Below are positions 60,886 to 64,000 of a stretch of 64,000 nt of DNA, piece by piece. The position numbers and the translations under genes were made by a program. Every line of letters begins with the position of its first letter. Position 1 is the stretch's first letter. The notes under the pieces are model-generated. The model ran no database searches. It was not told the DNA's origin and saw only the letters and a program-made list of their open reading frames with translations. The DNA is from Cadophora sp. MPI-SDFR-AT-0126 (Eukaryota; Ascomycota; Leotiomycetes; Helotiales; Ploettnerulaceae): the NCBI GenBank assembly GCA_020747065.1, contig JAGMVK010000017.1, forward strand, positions 186,001 through 250,000, in the 5' to 3' direction.

Positions 60886-62534
60886 TAGACAGGCTGGACA
60901 GAACTTTTAATCAAGTATGCGAGCAGCAGTAAAAAGTGAAGTAACTGGGTCTCCAAATGCTCACTGTTGTATTTCATTATAATGAGTAATGGTTCCTAAT
61001 GAAGAAATCTATGTAGATGTATTCTATATTTAAATCGCATTCTCGTGCTTAAGGGCGATATTCGATGGTCCCAATGTATACTATATGTGCCTTAAAACCT
61101 GATCAGGACCGGGTTTGGTTGGATGGACATGTGTGATGATGAGTGAACATAGGAGCTATCTCAGATTAATATCAAAGTAATGAAACAAAAGGTGTCAACT
61201 TTCACTCCTACATCACATGAAGAAAAGGATGAAAAAACTTAGTTGAACACATTCGATAGAGTCTTCCTAAACTCAAACACTGCCGTCAGGCACTTCAGCC
61301 CACATGCATAGGACATCGCATTCAGAGCAGGAGTCATGTGACACATCACAACATACACCCAAAGGGCAAAAGTTGAGACGTTCCAGTATTTCTTGAGTAG
61401 TCTTGAGCAATGCAGCTTTCGAAGCATGAAATCTCTCCTGAATTAGGGTATATAATACCCTTTGTACGATTCTATTCAAAATTTCCGAGTAGATCGGGTC
61501 AGATCGATGCTTATTACAACACCTCACCAAACTAACGGTCAACCTCACACCTTCTATCACCATCGGATGTGTGAATGCATTGACAGTCTTACTGGCGCCT
61601 CATATATGCCTGCTGGAAAGTGTACTCAATTACTGATGCTGCAATGTTCAGATGCCGGCAATGCCCTGTCCCAGCCACTGAAAACGGGAAGACGAATGTC
61701 GGTTTCTGTCCATCAGGTCAATCGTCTCAGGAGATTAAGCGCACAGAATAGCTCATGGTCTGAAGAAGTACGAGATGAATTTAAAGGTCAAGATCGTTAA
61801 GATGGAAGGGAAGGCAGTTATTGCGTTGCAGGGTCTTGCAGTATGATGTCGTCGCATGGAGGCTTCTCTGAATTACCTGGCTCCCAGTTGGATTACCGAA
61901 TCACATTATAAACCTTTCCCTGGGTACAATGTCAAATAAGAGCTTCGGGTCAAACCTCATTCTTGCGGGCTTCAACAATCATGTTAAGAGTAAGCCAATC
62001 TGAACTGAGGTAGGTAATTTTGATCAGACTGAACACTTCCGATTGTGTCTTAAATTTCATTACTCTTCGCTTTTACTGATTCATTTTAGATACAGATCTC
62101 ATCTATCGCCTTTCAATTTTGTCTTGTTTGACAGCTTGAGCAGGTCATGACACTCCTCGACGACCTTGCGACGTTCATTACTTCCTTCGCCTCAGATCGC
62201 CCGTCCCCCAAGAGACATCGAGCGCGAAAGTCTCAAACATGAAAAGATCGAGTTCTCTCTGTCGATTGGACACCAGGTACCATAGCGGCCTCACCTCCTA
62301 GAATATGTGCGAGAATCTCCTCATGGGAAGTAACATCCACAGCATTTGAGAATCTTTCATGGGGAAAGAACTACCCAATGACCTTGCCCAATAATTCGAG
62401 ACTTCGCAGAGATCCACCCCTCTAAACAACCACAACCAACTTCAGAACAACGATTCTTTCCCCAAGGGCAAATAAAAGGATCAATTCCAAATCCAAAACC
62501 CTCCCATCCCGGCTGAGAAGACTACCACGTCGAG
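60886..62534. other. Intergenic, 1.65 kb
   Basis: A 96-codon minus-strand frame (61273-61563) is Cys-rich at its end and helical in the middle, with no known match; an antisense plus frame overlaps it. I see too little to call either. AT-rich segments occur around 60950-61250. Confidence 0.4.
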
Positions 62535-64000
62535 ATGGGACCACACAATGCATCCGGTCACCACGACCCAGAGAACTCTGCCGCCCAGCCGTTATTACCT
62601 CGCCATAAAACCATCTCCCAGGCCATTCGAGTAACCACTGGAATCCAGCCTGCAGGCGAGAGTGGCAGAAGCGGCATAAACCTCGGAAATTTCCTCAGAA
62701 TTTGTTGGCGTTCTACCAGTAGAGCCTCTCGACTCTGCAACATTTTCTGGCCCGTTGTTCCCGCAGCCATCTTCGTGAAATACGCCCACCCGGACCTCCA
62801 CCTCGTCGTTTTCATTCTCAACTACATCGCTATGGTCCCGTGTGCAAACTTAATTGGCAAGTCACCCCCTTCTAGCCATTCTGCGTTTCTGAATGAAACG
62901 AATCTCAGTTTGCTAACCACTATGGGAGTTCAGGTTTCGCAGGTCAGGAGCTGGGACGAAAGCTGCACAAAGTCCTCGGCGTCTTACTGGAAACAACCCT
63001 TGGCTCGGTCGTTGAGATTGTCATGTTCATTGTCTTGCTCAAGACTGATCAATTTGCTGTCATTCAAGCTGCCATCCTTGGATCAGTCTTAGCTACTCAG
63101 CTGCTGTGCCTTGGAATGTGTTTCGTCGTCGGCGGAATTCGCCACAATGAATTGAACTTCAGCGAGGTTGTTGGTGAAGTGGGAAGCGATTTATTGTTGA
63201 CTGCGTAAGCCTCCAGCTTTTACTTATACTTGAGCTTTACTCATATTCCTCAGAGGATTTGGACTCATCGTACCCGCTGCCTTCTTCACTGCAGTGTCTG
63301 CCGACGGCCGAACCACGCCCGAGGTTGTTTCCGATAAAGTCCTTCACATATCTCGAATTACATCCATTCTCTTGATCATTGCCTACGCTATCTACACCTA
63401 CTTCCAGATGCGTACCAACGAAAGTATTTACGACGCAATCTTCGAGGAAGATGAGCATCATGCCGAGCACGAGGACGGTTCCAAAGACAAATTGACTTTC
63501 ACGGAATGTATCGTTGCTCTTGTAATCGCAATCACACTCGTTGCCATCATCGCTATCAGTCTGGTCGAAGAGATTGAGTTTATTGTCGTGACTCGACATG
63601 TCTCGGACAGCTTCGTTGGTCTCATTCTTGTTCCTCTCGTTGAGAAGTTTGCTGAACATCTGACTGCCATTGATGAAGCTTGGGACAACCAAATGAATAT
63701 GGCCCTGGCTCACGTTCTTGGTGCTACGATCCAAACGTCTCTCTTCAATGGCCCATTGGTGGTTCTTGTGGGATGGGGACTGCAAAAGAGGATGGACCTG
63801 AACTTCGACTTGTTCAACATCATCGTCTTGATCCTGGCAATCCTAGTGGTCGGAAACTTCTTGCGAGATCAAAAGAGCAATTATCTGGAAGGAAGTCTGT
63901 GTGTTATTGTCTACGTCAATATCGCTGTTGCCGTATTCTACTACCCCAATCCTGCCAACGAAGGCAACAGTGGGACTTTCGCTGTTGCAGGTCATGCCCA
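62535..64000 (+). CDS. Divergent CAX-type Ca2+/H+ (cation/proton) exchanger, 3' end outside window
   Basis: Multi-pass membrane transporter related to vacuolar Vcx1. Exons so far: 62535..62856, 62934..63204, 63254 to the edge, about 446 residues visible. A cytosolic N-terminus leads into hydrophobic helices. The first alpha-repeat reads LLETTLGSVVEIVMFIVLLK, then AAILGSVLATQLLCLGMCFV; the second reads GLILVPLVEKFAEHLTAIDE, then MALAHVLGATIQTSLFNGPL. In typical CAX proteins the centres are GNAxE and GNAAEH; here they are GSVVE and EKFAEH, so both Asn are lost while the Glu is kept. Between the repeats is an acidic, His-containing loop (EEDEHHAEHEDGS). Intron one is GC-AG: the donor G|GCAAGT rejoins LIG to FAGQELG. 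Ion specificity is unknown, and the missing end may change the view. Confidence 0.85.
62857..62933 (+). other. GC-AG intron in the CAX gene
   Basis: Donor ATTG|GCAAGT at 62857, branch-like TGCTAACC at 62911-62918, acceptor GTTCAG at 62933, 77 nt. No GT donor nearby keeps the frame. Confidence 0.75.

Overview
The window is nuclear DNA of a filamentous ascomycete (Pezizomycotina). Genes are intron-poor, introns are mostly 45-60 nt with fungal GTNNGT donors and CTNAY-type branch sites, and the housekeeping proteins are typical of Pezizomycotina (MCM3, CAP/Srv2, La, Eaf7, gamma-tubulin complex protein, Mak32-type kinase, complex I NDUFA5-like subunit). Two pectate lyases, a necrosis-inducing NLP protein, an F-box and a 2EXR protein suggest a plant-associated species; Leotiomycetes (Helotiales) is my best guess, from general gene style only.

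Layout. 1-1.6 kb (-): aromatic amino acid lyase, cut by the window edge and broken by one in-frame TAA. 4.1-5.9 kb (+): secreted choice-of-anchor-B/LVIVD-type protein. 6.6-8.6 kb (-): type I membrane protein with a Pro/His repeat stalk. 10.0-11.1 kb (+): PL1 pectate lyase. 12.5-13.9 kb (-): F-box protein. 14.6-17.4 kb (+): MCM3. 17.7-19.7 kb (-): Mak32-like PfkB kinase. 20.2-22.1 kb (+): CAP/Srv2. 22.5 kb (-): tRNA-Phe with an intron. 23.4-23.9 kb (-): small mitochondrial-looking membrane protein. 24.1-25.3 kb (+): mL44/MRPL3. 26.2-27.9 kb (-): La protein. 28.5-29.9 kb (+): uS4m/Nam9. 30.8-32.9 kb (-): carnitine acetyltransferase with both a mitochondrial presequence and a C-terminal AKL. 33.6-34.5 kb (-): Eaf7. 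34.7-37.6 kb (+): gamma-tubulin complex component. 38.1-38.9 kb (+): complex I 29.9 kDa (NDUFA5-like). 39.2-39.7 kb: HET-domain relic. 42.2-44.2 kb (+): disordered protein with a LURP-one/Tubby-like C-terminus. 45.6-46.5 kb (+): NLP. 49.3-50.3 kb (+): bHLH factor. 51.0-52.8 kb (-): 2EXR protein. 53.5-54.8 kb (+): medium-chain oxidoreductase. 56.0-57.1 kb (+): PL3 pectate lyase. 58.4-59.8 kb (+): Rrn11-like factor. 60.1-60.9 kb (+): GNAT acetyltransferase. 62.5 kb to the edge (+): divergent CAX-type cation/proton exchanger.

How it fits together. From 14 to 39 kb is a compact housekeeping block with several head-to-head pairs sharing short promoters. The flanks (1-14 kb and 39-63 kb) are gene-sparse and carry the secreted plant-interaction genes and the pseudogenes. 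I see no biosynthetic cluster, CRISPR array or intact mobile element. I found no convincing new multi-gene system. The strongest leads are two genes inactivated by CAA-to-TAA stops (a RIP-like signature), a CAX exchanger that lost the usual Asn in both alpha-repeats, a Pro/His-repeat membrane protein of unknown function, and two GC-AG introns. All exon models come from reading splice sites by eye with frame continuity, without transcript data.
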